Positions 54,831-64,000 of a stretch of DNA of 64,000 nt are shown here, piece after piece (positions within the stretch are counted from its first letter, which is position 1; every line of letters starts with the position of its first letter). This DNA is from Actinostola sp. cb2023 (taxonomy: Eukaryota; Cnidaria; Anthozoa; Actiniaria; Actinostolidae): NCBI GenBank assembly GCA_033675265.1, contig JAUJYZ010001259.1:1-64000 (forward strand), given 5' to 3'. The notes under the pieces are model-generated. The model was not told the origin of the DNA. It saw only the letters and a program-made list of their open reading frames with translations, and did not search any database. Both the position numbers and the translations under genes were made by a program.

Positions 54831-55960
54831 CTACTGAATTGTCTTGCACATGCGCATAACAGTGAATGCTGCAAAGCCCTCATTTGATTCTGTAATACGG
54901 ATGGTAAGATTCATAGCATCTGCAACTGCTTGTATGATTAGTGCATCACGCCATGTACCTTGTCGAGACATATTAGATATGTACTTTACCCATGAGTAAG
55001 CTGTATTACTCTCAATAAACCTTTCTGGATTATTTCTCATGTATTGAACACCAGTAGTACGTATATCCATGTGATAGTTGGTTTCACCATATAATTGATG
55101 TGATACTGTTCTAAAAAAAACAATCACCTGCACCGCCAACATCTATTGATCTTAAACCTTGCTCGGTTAATCTAGACTGTAATAACACCATTGGGGGAAT
55201 TCTTGGCACTGTATTATTTGCATTGGAAACTGGACCTGGGTTTACTTCAATGTCACCTGAAATCAGTAACTTTCTCCTTGAAATACAATACCTCTGATGC
55301 TGTTTATTGCATATTGGATAACAAACAACAATAATAGTAACTAAGATTTTTGATATTTTATGCTTGGCTCTTCTTGATTGACTAAGATAATTATTATCAT
55401 ATTTCTGACTTACTTCTCTCCTCATATCATAAGATACAGAAGTACAACCAACGGCAACAACACTTTTGGCATGACAGTTTTGTAGATTTAAGTGTTTCAA
55501 TAACTTTGATTTTTGATAACAATGGTTCATTTGTTTACTGTTTGTTTCATAGTATAACTTTGATTTTTGATAACATTGGTTCATTTGATACTTGTTTGTT
55601 TCATTATACCTTTGCAATTCGACCGTACTTGTGGTCTCTTCGTTATTTGCTGCTGGGACAGCTCCCTCGCGAATGGAAGGGGTGGCGACCATATATTTGC
55701 TGGTCTCTTCGTTATTTGCTGCTGGGACAGCTCCCTCACGAATGGAAGGGGTGGCGACCATATATTTGCTGGTCTCTTCGTTATTTGCTGCTAGGACAGC
55801 TCCCTCACGAATGGAAGGGGTGGCGACCATATATTTGCTGGTCTCTTCGTTATTTGCTGCTAGGACAGCTCCCTCACGAATGGAAGGGGTGGCGACCATA
55901 TATTTGCTGGTCGATCTTCGTTATTTGCTGCTACAACAGCTCCCTCACGAATGGAAGGGG
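54831..55960 (-). pseudogene. Helitron-type N-terminal fragment: tandem repeat, 2A peptide, OTU domain
   Basis: Minus-strand reading. It starts with five copies of a 23-residue repeat (VATPSIREGAV, AANNEETSKY), followed by two copies of a YQMNQCYQKSKL-like unit. Then comes the 2A-type skipping motif SGDIEVNPGP at about 55260-55231, and an OTU cysteine-protease domain start, SIDVGGAGDCFF, holding the D and C of the active site. The OTU domain continues in a shifted frame (VSHQLYGETNYHMDIRTTG, NPERFIES, YISNMSRQGTW) to 54831, where it ends without its His. The 2A-OTU order is familiar from the front of cnidarian Helitron proteins. The frameshift at about 55111-55142 and the truncation make it inactive. 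Confidence 0.7.
55630..55960. repeat. 69-bp coding tandem repeat, five copies
   Basis: GGTCTCTTCGTTATTTGCTG and CTCACGAATGGAAGGGGTGG recur every 69 bases, which keeps the minus-strand protein frame. Copies 1-4 are nearly identical; the outermost (about 55915-55960) is diverged (CTACAACAG) and may be the ancestral unit. Confidence 0.85.
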
Positions 55961-56608
55961 TGGCGATCTCAAATTTGAAGATCTTCTCGTCTTCAACACT
56001 TAACTTAACACTCCGACGAGTAAAAAGTGCAAGATTTTGCTCGTAGAATTCCACACGAATCGTTGAAGTCTTCTTCCACATGTCTAAAATCCAAAATGGC
56101 CGTCGTCTTGTACTTCTGAGCATGTGCAGGGTCATGCGTTGTCTTTTGGATTTGACAAAGTCCCACATCGATTGTGAGACAGATAAATGTTTGTATATAA
56201 ATGGTTCCAATGCATTTAACATAATAGAGATACTAGGGTCTTGATACCATGTGACCGGATATTGCACAACTGACGCCAAATGGTTCCAATACATTTACAC
56301 GTGATGGAGATACTAGGCTCGATACCATGTGACCGGATATTGTGCAACTGACGCCCAAAAAAAAAAAATACGCGTTGGGTTTTATAACTCGTGCGGCCTA
56401 CGGCCTGGGCACGAGTAATAATACCATTCTTCTGCTGTGCTGTAAACTTGATCACGCGAGTCTGATCACGTACGTGTGTTGAAAGCATGCTTCGATCCGG
56501 CAGAATTTAAATTTTACTTGTAATTTTACTTTTCAAATTTTTCAAGTGTTTACCGTAATCAAAATCCTAGCCCACGGATAGCACATCTATTCAAATCCCC
56601 GCCATAGG

Positions 56609-56636
56609 CTAAAACCCCCCCCCCCCCCCCCCCCCC
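56609..56636. repeat. Poly-C run of about 26
   Basis: Long C run, 78 bases before exon 56714. Sequencing length is uncertain. Confidence 0.9.
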
Positions 56637-56713
56637 GCCTTAACATTGATAGGTACATTAAAAAAAAAAAAATTCAAATAATTTGCATTATCTACCTATA
56701 AATTACTTAACAG

Positions 56714-56779
56714 ATCTGAACGGTGACAGCAGTGATAGTGATGATGATGATGATGATGACACACTGCAGCAGACCACAG
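56714..56779 (+). CDS. Acidic exon of the large gene
   Basis: Between CTTAACAG and GTACAG, phase 1-1, reading DLNGDSSDSDDDDDDDTLQQ and TT. The GAT triplet run is expandable. It follows the recombinase exons and begins the acidic/basic C-terminal tail. Confidence 0.55.
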
Positions 56780-56962
56780 GTACAGTCAAAGACAGTTCAC
56801 ATCAGGATTGTTGTTACTTTAGAGTTTAAATCAAAAACCTTTTATCTACACAATTCTTCACCTACACAAACTTGTTCACCTAGATGTATTAGTCATTTTT
56901 AAGTAAATTTATCTTGAAGATTCATGACAAACAACAATCAAATAATATGTATAACAATATAT

Positions 56963-59836
56963 ACAGTCATTTGCAAAAATTCTGGCCGCCACGATATATC
57001 AATATATCAATATATCGGGTGCATTGTGGGTAATGGACGTGCGCGCGATTCAAAGTACCAAAGCGTGGACTAGCGTGTATTATAAAATAACTATGATATA
57101 ACGCGCGCCCTGATCAAGGAAAACACCCGAGAAGACGTATTTATTCCTTGGCAATTATAAATATGCATAATGATTCAATAGTGACAATAAAGAAGCAGCT
57201 CAGACTTCGTTATGCGAGAAGCCCGACTAAACGCTGTCCTAGCTTCTTATTAGCCTATCAAAAGAAACTCAACTGTAAACGTACAGTGAAAACTGGTTAT
57301 CGATCAGGCATACTGTATAACGAGGACTGGACTGAGATTGTCATGGACTGGACTGGACTGGTAGTCCGCGGACTCTAACTCAAACAGAGTCCGCGGACTC
57401 TAACTCAAACAGAGTCCGCGGACTCTGAATTTGAATCTTTATCGGAATCTGATCTTGATAAGATGAATCCCCGGGCGTAGAATGGGCAGCGATTGATAGC
57501 CTGTGAAATTATTATCAAGCTCACATAGCTTATACTTCAAGTCTAAACCGAAAGGCATTAGGTTTTTGGTGTGTCAGGATGGATTTCCTACGTAGATCAT
57601 GCGAGTTGTACGCTCAATGGCCGCTGTATTGTCATACTCTTGGACTTTACCCCGGGACTTTACTAGGCTGTCTTGAAGAATTCTCAAGTTAACAGTACGT
57701 ACAAATTAAATTAGATGTAATGCAAGCTAAAAAAGATAGAACGACGTTGCGTGTCCAGTAGCGCCGATAGATAATTATACATTACATCAACTAAATCTCA
57801 TCAACGAAGCCGTTGCATGTGGTTTTTAATATAAGCTTACATGTACGTACGGTCCTAAAGATCGAAGAAGCTGACAGAGGGGAGCTGGAGAAAAGGAAAA
57901 TGAGGCTGCATTCGCACTACAAAAATTATTATTACTATTTTGAAATCAGCAACAATTACAACTTGTAACATGTATAATTGCCGTCGGGGCGAAGCGTAGA
58001 TGGCTTACTATTCTATGCCAATAGATTTCTAAATTTCTTCAGGTGGTTATGCACACTATGACAGCAGACATCACACACGTCACATCTCTGTAAAAGTCAA
58101 CCAATCAGAATGGACCGTTCCCACGCCAGAAATGGACAAGAAACTATCGTGAAATCAAAACATTTTTACATGGAAGATTGTCAAACCACTGGGTGAATAA
58201 AATTTGAGAACCAAAATCTCTATTACGTGTATACTCTCAAAAGCTATGAAAAGAAAGCTCAAGAGGTTGGAGGTATACTGGGAAGAGAAACATTGTACTA
58301 GTTACATTGTTCTTGATCGTGTTATTTATAGTTTGACTCTACCCCACATTTTCTTTGAAATCATCATGCAAAAATATATGACGGCACTTCACTTGGTTGA
58401 ACCAATTACTAGTATACATGTATATATTATATAGATTTCATCTCCTTCAGATGCAAGTTCTCTTGGGACAACGACGAAATGCTCGGCGAAGACAAGTCGA
58501 ATCGTGGTTTGACATCCATTTTTATCAACGAGTCATTCCCGAGGATTTCTTTTACCGTCAAATGAGGATGAAGCGTGATTCCTTTGATCTGCTTTTGGCA
58601 AGAATTCGTCCATTTTTAACTAGAGAACACAAGATTTAGTATCGCAACCTGTCAAGAAGTGTGCGACACGTTAATAAAGTTTTATATATGTATGTGTGGA
58701 GCCGTGGACACAAAACACAAAACACAAAACACGAAGACATTTCTTTGTCGACCTGGTGCCTATACGTAGGAAATCCATCCTGACACACCAAAAACCTAAT
58801 GCCTTTCGGTTTAGACTTGAAGTAAAAGCTATGTGAGCTTCATAATAATTTCACAGGCTATCAATCGCTGCCCATTCTACGCCCGGGGATTCATCTTATC
58901 AAGATCAGATTCCGATAAAGATTCAAATTCAGAGTCCGCGGACTCAGAGTCCGCGGACTCAAAGTTAGAGTCCGCGGACTACCAGTCCAGTCCAGTCCAG
59001 TCCATGACAATCTCAGTCCAGTCCGCGTTATACAGTATGCCTATCGATCAGCGTTATCTCAATTTAGATGCTATAAACAAACGTTGTGCGTGACTGTTGA
59101 AATGTAAATTAATATTCAAACATTCACTCTTATTTGACTCTGAGTTTTGCATAAATTGCCGGAGCAGCTTTTGGTAATTTTTCTAATACTTATTACTAAA
59201 TAAAATTATAATAGAGCCCAAAAGCAGGGGAAAGGGAAAAAAATAACTGAGAATCACTAAGTTATCAGAGTAGGAATGGAAGAAGTGACGTCTCTCTATT
59301 CAGTAAGAATAAACTCTGTTGAGATTTGATCGTTTGACAGTAGAAGAGCAATTTAGTACAGATAACGGTCCCAGTTAACACATTAGACTATAAATACAGA
59401 AGAATACTATGCAGAGTAGATCAAGTACTATTCCAGCACGTTCGTCAAAATTATTACCGTCAAGTTTGTTTTGCTGTCCTTGAGCGAGTCGATTCTTTGA
59501 ACAGAACTCATCAGTGAAGAACGAGTTCAATACGGCTTTTCAACTCAGTCGAAATATCCATTATTTTCAGTCTATATCAATAAAACCGTTTGAAAGGCTA
59601 GATGATGAAATTTTGTACGGATACTCTAGAGATTTAGAATAGTATGTACACTTTCTCGCCTTCCAACTTTTCCAACTTTAGCGCTGCTTATAAACAACAC
59701 TACTACACGCTAGTCCACGCTTTGGTACTTCAACTCTTTGAATCGCGCGCGCGTTCATTACCCACAATGCACCCGATATAGTTATATACTATATCCTTGG
59801 TTGGATCAGAATTTCTGCATATTGCTGTATAACAAT
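56963..59836. mobile_element. 2.9-kb transposon with Tc1-like tips and long nested inverted arms
   Basis: Outer tips TATACAGTCATTTGCAAAAA and its imperfect inverse at 59836, then shared GGGTGCATTGTGGGTAAT and GTACCAAAGCGTGGACTAGC near both ends. Further in, 57290-57600 and 58764-59045 are inverted: repeated AGTCCGCGGACT palindromes, CTGGACTGGACTGG, GAATCCCCGGGCGTAGAATG, AAACCGAAAGGCATTAGG. The right arm carries extra DNA (59100-59650). Total arm length is several hundred bases. The same tips occur in the MITE at 2073-2348. It contains a Harbinger-type ORF fragment (58451-58639). Confidence 0.7.
58451..58639 (+). pseudogene. PIF/Harbinger-type transposase N-terminal fragment
   Basis: After CTCCTTCAG an ATG opens 62 codons: RRNARRRQVESWFDIHFYQR, then FFYRQMRMKRDSFDLLLARI and RPFLTREHKI. 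The RRRR-type start and the FRMxxxSFxxLLxxIxPxL pattern are those of the segment before the catalytic domain in PIF/Harbinger (HARBI1-like) transposases. It ends at a stop at 58637-58639 with no DDE domain following, so it is a remnant. Confidence 0.55.
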
Positions 59837-60051
59837 CAAATAAGTTTATATTGATTTCTCTAGTGTCTATAACTTTGTACATTGTGAAGAAATCATATAT
59901 TTCACATGTGAAGATATCACCATGCATTTCCATGACCACTGTCTTCACTGTTCAATATTGTTTTGAGGGTTTTTTTAATCAAATTGTTTTTTGTTAACTA
60001 GGTTTTTTTAATAAGGTATTGGATTCTTTATTTATTTTTCCTGGTATTTTA

Positions 60052-60428
60052 TATATAGAGGATATTACATGGGCGCGCGGAGATACAAATTTTATCTTCG
60101 AGTGTTGATGATATCTCTCACGAGTGAGCGCAGCGAACGAGTAAGAGATATTCAACACAAGAAGATAAAATTTGTATCTCCAAGCGACCATGTAATATTC
60201 TGTTTAATATATATAATTATCGATGAAACATTTGTTTTGTTTTGAAATAATTTTTACTTTACGATATGATATCAATTTTTCGAAGGAGAGAAATATAGAT
60301 ATTTCATCGATAATTATATAATAAATATTTATATTACATGGGCTCTTGGAGATACGAATTTGCTATGCTCACTCAACACTTGAAGATAAAATTTGTATCT
60401 CTGTATACCCATGTAATATCCTCCTCTA
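60052..60428. mobile_element. Nested foldback
   Basis: ATAGAGGATATTACATGGGC at 60055 pairs with GCCCATGTAATATCC-like sequence ending at about 60422. An inner pair ATAATTATCGATGAAACAT / ATTTCATCGATAATTAT also exists (60208, 60298). The left part is itself a hairpin with loop CACGAGTGAGCGCAGCGAAC. Confidence 0.65.
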
Positions 60429-60678
60429 TGTAAATTCAAACCTTGATTTCAATCTTTTGTGAAAGTTGCTGGACATCTTCGACATCACCTGAAACAAAAA
60501 CAGGGGGCAAAGTTAGTTCTAATAATGTCATGTTTTTCTTTTACAAAAAGTACATACTTCACAGTATGTCTTTAAAAATGAAAACTTGTAACTTGCTAGA
60601 AAGCCCAGAAAAATGGAAGTCAAATAAAGTCATAACAAATCCCTTTTCTTTTTATAATTTCGTTTTCATAACTTGAAG

Positions 60679-60750
60679 AACTTGAAAACAGTGTCTGTGA
60701 TGAAAGAGTTGACAAGAAAAGGGAGAAAACTCTCAAGACAAAGAGTAAAG
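60679..60750 (+). CDS. Basic exon 1 of the large gene
   Basis: 72 nt between ACTTGAAG and GTAAAT, phase 1-1, reading LENSVCDERVDKKREKTLKT and KSK. It and its upstream intron (AAATGGAAGTCAAATAAAGT) are duplicated at 61240-61401. Looks like a nuclear-localisation-type Lys/Arg segment. Confidence 0.5.
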
Positions 60751-60984
60751 GTAAATTTATGCACTCAGTTATCTCAGGATTCAAGTGTCTGAACACTTTG
60801 TTGGCTTTCCCAGTAGCCTATTGACCAATTCCCAGTCAAGACATTAGTCTAGTGGGCTGAGTAATTATGCAAATGGTGGTAACATATAACATGAATTCAT
60901 GACACTGGAAAAAGTTTGCACATTACTGAAGGCCCATTTGATTTGAGGAGCTATCTCATTGGCATAATTATTTTATTGACCAAG

Positions 60985-61068
60985 GTAATGACGACAATGA
61001 TGATGACAATGATGACGACAATGATGATGATGATTATGATGAAGATGATGATGAAGAAGATGATGATG
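60985..61068 (+). CDS. Asp/Glu-run exon of the large gene
   Basis: 84 nt between GACCAAG and GTTAGT, phase 1-1, almost only Asp, Asn and Glu (NDDNDDDNDDDND...). GAT/GAC repeats suggest length polymorphism. The donor GTTAGT is weaker than others here. Confidence 0.45.
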
Positions 61069-61344
61069 AAGGTTAGTTGAAATCTGGTTCTTTTGATGGT
61101 AATTCATAAATGTACAATGATACTTTTCTGTTAATAATGGCTAAGCAGGCATTAGTGACCATCAGTCAAAACATTCGCTGTTAGAGAAGAAGTGCTACAA
61201 AACATTTTAGTAGAGCATTAGGTGTTTCATCCAAAGAGTTGCCAGAAAAATGGATGTCAAATAAAGTCACAACATGCACATTCATACAAATCCTTTTTCT
61301 TTTTATAATATCGTTTTCATAACTTGAACTTTTTTGTACCCCAG

Positions 61345-61401
61345 AAAACAGTGATGAAAGAGTGAAAAAGAAAAGGAAAACCGTCAAGACAAAAAGTCAA
61401 G
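61345..61401 (+). CDS. Basic exon 2 of the large gene
   Basis: 57 nt between GTACCCCAG and GTAAAT, phase 1-1, reading ENSDERVKKKRKTVKTKSQ. Duplicate of exon 60679 (ENS...DERV.KKR..T.KTKS). Confidence 0.5.
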
Positions 61402-61907
61402 GTAAATGAACTCAGTGATCTCAGGATATACAGTATGTTACCCAGTTTCCGGCCGGTACCAGTATCCAGCCAAAAAAACTTTGAATCGATTTTTTTTCAT
61501 CGGGGTTATTATTCATCGCCGACCAAAGTATTCAGATAAGAACCCGAACATTCCAGCTTTTCATTGGTAGTTTTGGCTGGCTTTTTGCTCAAGGAGACTT
61601 AAGCGAGAACGAGTTTTGTTCTGGTGAGTAAATCTTCGTATGCTAATTTTTTACACTTTTCACTGCGCAGTAAAACTACTAGTTTTCCTATCATAGTTTT
61701 CCTACCGCCAAATTTCTCAAATTAAACAGCAATGAAACTAAGGATAACGGCGCTTAGATCACCTTTCAATATCGGGCAGAATTCAAATGTTATTGAATTT
61801 CAGCAGTCAAAAGTTTTGTTTCGAATTCGACATAGGGTTCCAGTTTTCGGCCATCCAGATGCACATTGTCATTCAATGTTGAGAATCAACATAATTCACC
61901 CATATAT

Positions 61908-62763
61908 CAGAGCATCTGGTAGAGTGCGGGAAAAAAATGAAAATAGTGCGGAAATTTTTGGAAATAGTGCGGAATAGTAAGGACATTTAAATTAGCATAT
62001 TTAGAGAGTTTAATTTATTTGAAATACATATTTTGATTGTCAGTAATTCCTGTGTTGTCTTAAGAGTCTGCTGCTTGGCTGCACTGGACTTCTTAGCTAC
62101 CTCCACGTTTCTTTTGTGAGATGAAGTATCGCACAATATTGCACGAAGAACAAAACATCAATTTGTTATCAGCATGAAATGTTCCATTAGCGTACTGACG
62201 AGCTCTGTCTTTGGCATTGATCTTTGCAGGAAGATGTGCATTCTTTTTTGTGCTTGTTGATGACTCTTTTGCTACAAATTTATCCATATTTACATGCACA
62301 ACTGAAAAAAACACGGCTTCAAAAGGTGCCACACAAACGTGAGGACATTTTCCCGCCAACAACATCCTGATTTGTATTGATAACTGTGATTGGACAAGAA
62401 TAATTGACAAAATTCTGCCAATCGTAAGCCTTTAGAATAAAAACTAGTCTCCGGGATCTTGCAACAATTGCAAAGAACGCCTTGTTGATTTTTGTTCAAC
62501 GCTCGAGAACCTACGTAAACTAAGGTGTTTAGATTCTCAAATTCGCCGTAAAAACAATGAAATCCGCTTAGAAATGACAAATTTGGAAGGTAATTTTAGT
62601 TCAGAAGAAATATTTCATGAATTTGGTGATTTATTCTGGTCATTTTTTCGAAAATAGTGCGGAAAACGATCAATAGTGCGGAAAACGATCAATAGTGCGA
62701 CTCGGTGCGATTTTAGGTCAATAGTGCGAAATCGCACCCTGAGGCACTCTGTCAGATACTCTG
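61908..62763 (-). mobile_element. hAT-like element with AATAGTGCGGAAA subterminal repeats
   Basis: Ends CAGAGCATCTGGTAGAGTGC and inverse of CAGAGTATCTGACAGAGTGC, a hAT-type CAGRG tip. GAAAATAGTGCGGAAA-type motifs recur at both ends (61945-61975, 62650-62730). It carries a CGGBP1-like zinc-finger ORF on the minus strand. The flanking 8 bases do not match clearly, so the target duplication is unproven. Confidence 0.65.
62093..62286 (-). pseudogene. CGGBP1-like zinc-finger start from a hAT transposon
   Basis: From ATG at 62286: MDKFVAKESSTSTKKNAHLP, DRARQYANGTFHADNKLMFC, SSCNIVRYFISQKKRGGS, then stop. The FHxDxxxLFCxxCN pattern is the N-terminal BED-like finger of CGGBP1 and related hAT transposase proteins. 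The finger lacks its His pair because the frame stops early. Confidence 0.5.
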
Positions 62764-63099
62764 ATATATTGCAGTGAACAAACTAGCAAATCCATGCAAG
62801 AGCTTTCCCCCATGGCCAACAACGAAATAATACACAAATATTATATTTACCATGATCACATTGATCAATCGTGCGCTGCACGCACAGTTGTCCCTTACAT
62901 CTACCCCCTAAGTATGACACCTTGTGTAGCCGATTTATATTTACAAATCGAAGCAGAACAAAATCAGCATGTGAATTCATAAAAAGAGTCAGTTTAGTTC
63001 GATTGTTTGTACATGAATTACTCGCTTAATGTCATGGCTGGATACTGGGATATAATTTTCATAACTTGAAGTTCTTGATTTACTTTGTTTGCACTTCAG

Positions 63100-63153
63100 G
63101 AATAGTAGAGAGAACAAAGAAGAGAGAAGAGACTTCTAAGACAAAGAATAAAG
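63100..63153 (+). CDS. Basic exon 3 of the large gene
   Basis: 54 nt between TGCACTTCAG and GTAAAT, phase 1-1, reading GIVERTKKREETSKTKNK. The upstream intron CATAACTTGAAGTTCTTG resembles that before exon 60679. The gene must continue beyond 64000. Confidence 0.5.
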
Positions 63154-64000
63154 GTAAATGCACTCAGTTATCTCTCTACCTACATGTAAAATGTACCTAC
63201 CTAGGATTCAAGTTTGACTGCATGGCTTACTATAATTAATCAACAAAACGAAACCGTTTTGTTTCATTCAACGAAACGAGAACCTATAATCAAAGAAACG
63301 AAACAAGGTCAGAATAAAGTTAGAATAATAATAATAAATACGAGCCAAATACGAGAATTGCGCTCCAAAATGTAAACGCAGCAAGATATCTCTCTTTCAA
63401 ACACACGAACCTCACATTCAATAATTGTACGATTTTCTTATCAATTAAGGTTATTGCTTAGTTTTGCACTGCGCAACCCTACTGCGCATATATTATATAG
63501 CGTGGCGTATTGTGCAATCTATTATTGCGACCAGTGAGCGAGCCCCAGCGAGCGAACTGGGAGCAACACTAATCTTTGGTTGGGCTTCCTGTGTCTCAGA
63601 TGCCAGCTCAATTCTCGATTTGTGTTTTTCAGTGGATTTGGATGTTTGTTTTCCACGTGACTTTTGCCCTGACGTCATATATCATACGTTACCGTCGTTC
63701 ATTTGGGCATTTTTGACTCGTGATCTCGTGTTTAGAGGACTGTTTAGAGTGGATGCGAAGCATTTTTACTCATACTTTATATCCGATTCTTCGATGGAAT
63801 TATGTAATTAAGATCTTCGTTTATTGTTGACGATCGCTTCAGTTTTAATAGCAACATATCGAGGGGAAGGCAATGTTATTTTATTACTCTTTCAGCTCTG
63901 ATGTTTCCTAAATTAAGTTGCTGCAATGATTGCCACTGTGGAAAACATAAGTAATCGATCGAATCCTAGTATCGTATAAATCAGTGCTCTTGTAAACCAA
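63154..64000. other. Intron of the large gene running off the right edge
   Basis: Contains AACGAAAC repeats near 63244-63305 and an unremarkable 115-codon frame. No exon with good splice sites recognised. Confidence 0.35.

Larger units (their letters stand above)
54595..56240. mobile_element. Insertion unit with inverted ends around a Helitron-type coding fragment
   Basis: A block of about 95 bases at 54595-54690 (TTGGAACCATTTATATACAA, AATCGATGTGGGAC) is inverted at 56144-56240. A partial second copy of the latter lies at 56275-56345. The intervening DNA contains a minus-strand OTU/2A coding region. Helitrons lack such ends, so the flanks may be an unrelated repeat into which, or around which, the fragment was captured. 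Confidence 0.5.
61460..63049. mobile_element. Possible outer element with CCAGTATCCAGCC ends
   Basis: CCAGTATCCAGCC near 61460 is inverted near 63037-63049 (GGCTGGATACTGG). A hAT-like element is nested inside (61908-62763). The arms are only 13 bases, so chance is possible. Confidence 0.35.

Noticed and set aside
55506..56003. Plus-strand 165-codon ORF with WSLRYLLLGQLP repeats
   Set aside because: It is the antisense of the 69-bp coding repeat; the minus strand has the 2A and OTU motifs.
63464..63811. 115-codon plus-strand ORF near the right edge
   Set aside because: No domain, no splice sites in the phase of the large gene, and a random composition.

Overview
This window reads as nuclear DNA of an animal, most likely a cnidarian and probably a stony coral or sea anemone. 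It is AT-rich. Real coding sequence comes as short exons bounded by GT/AG splice sites. Open frames are otherwise short, and most of the sequence is transposon-derived: TTAA-flanked inverted-repeat elements, hAT-like, Tc1-like and Crypton-like elements, a Helitron-type OTU/2A fragment, a Ty3/gypsy RT scrap, a tRNA-derived SINE and large tandem arrays. The organism call is an inference from these element families and the gene architecture. No rRNA gene, intact tRNA gene or CRISPR array was found.

Layout. 1-13 kb: decayed transposon-like coding fragments, two TIR elements, and at 5.5-7.5 kb an intact 463-residue tyrosine-recombinase ORF (Crypton-like) with two 28-bp palindromes in front and a large hairpin behind. 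Then a 32-bp minisatellite, a SINE, two hammerhead-like motifs and a decayed Ig-domain exon. 13-20 kb: duplicated C2H2 zinc-finger scraps, a 172-bp triplicated repeat, a T-rich/A-rich block and a long foldback. 20.8-24.7 kb: a roughly 69-bp satellite used as a landing pad by several inserted elements. 25-29.5 kb: mostly empty, with one TIR element and a few hairpins.

29.5-64 kb: I assemble one plus-strand gene whose splice phases agree from exon to exon. It has one of two candidate first exons (29564 or 30674), then a tandem array of 17 near-identical 60-nt symmetric exons (33073-35732), short acidic exons, a C2H2-type exon (42816-43205), and four exons encoding a tyrosine-recombinase-like domain (46760-53945). 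After these come alternating acidic and lysine-rich 1-1 phase exons that run off the right edge. Two in-frame stops (near 38563 and at 43121) make it either a recent pseudogene or a gene with unusual splicing. Its introns are packed with inverted-repeat elements, including three consecutive foldbacks in one intron.

The two observations I would follow first are the 17-exon array and the Crypton-like gene with palindromic sites around it. All calls come from reading the sequence and from remembered protein-family patterns. No search was run, and exon joins are predictions without transcript evidence.
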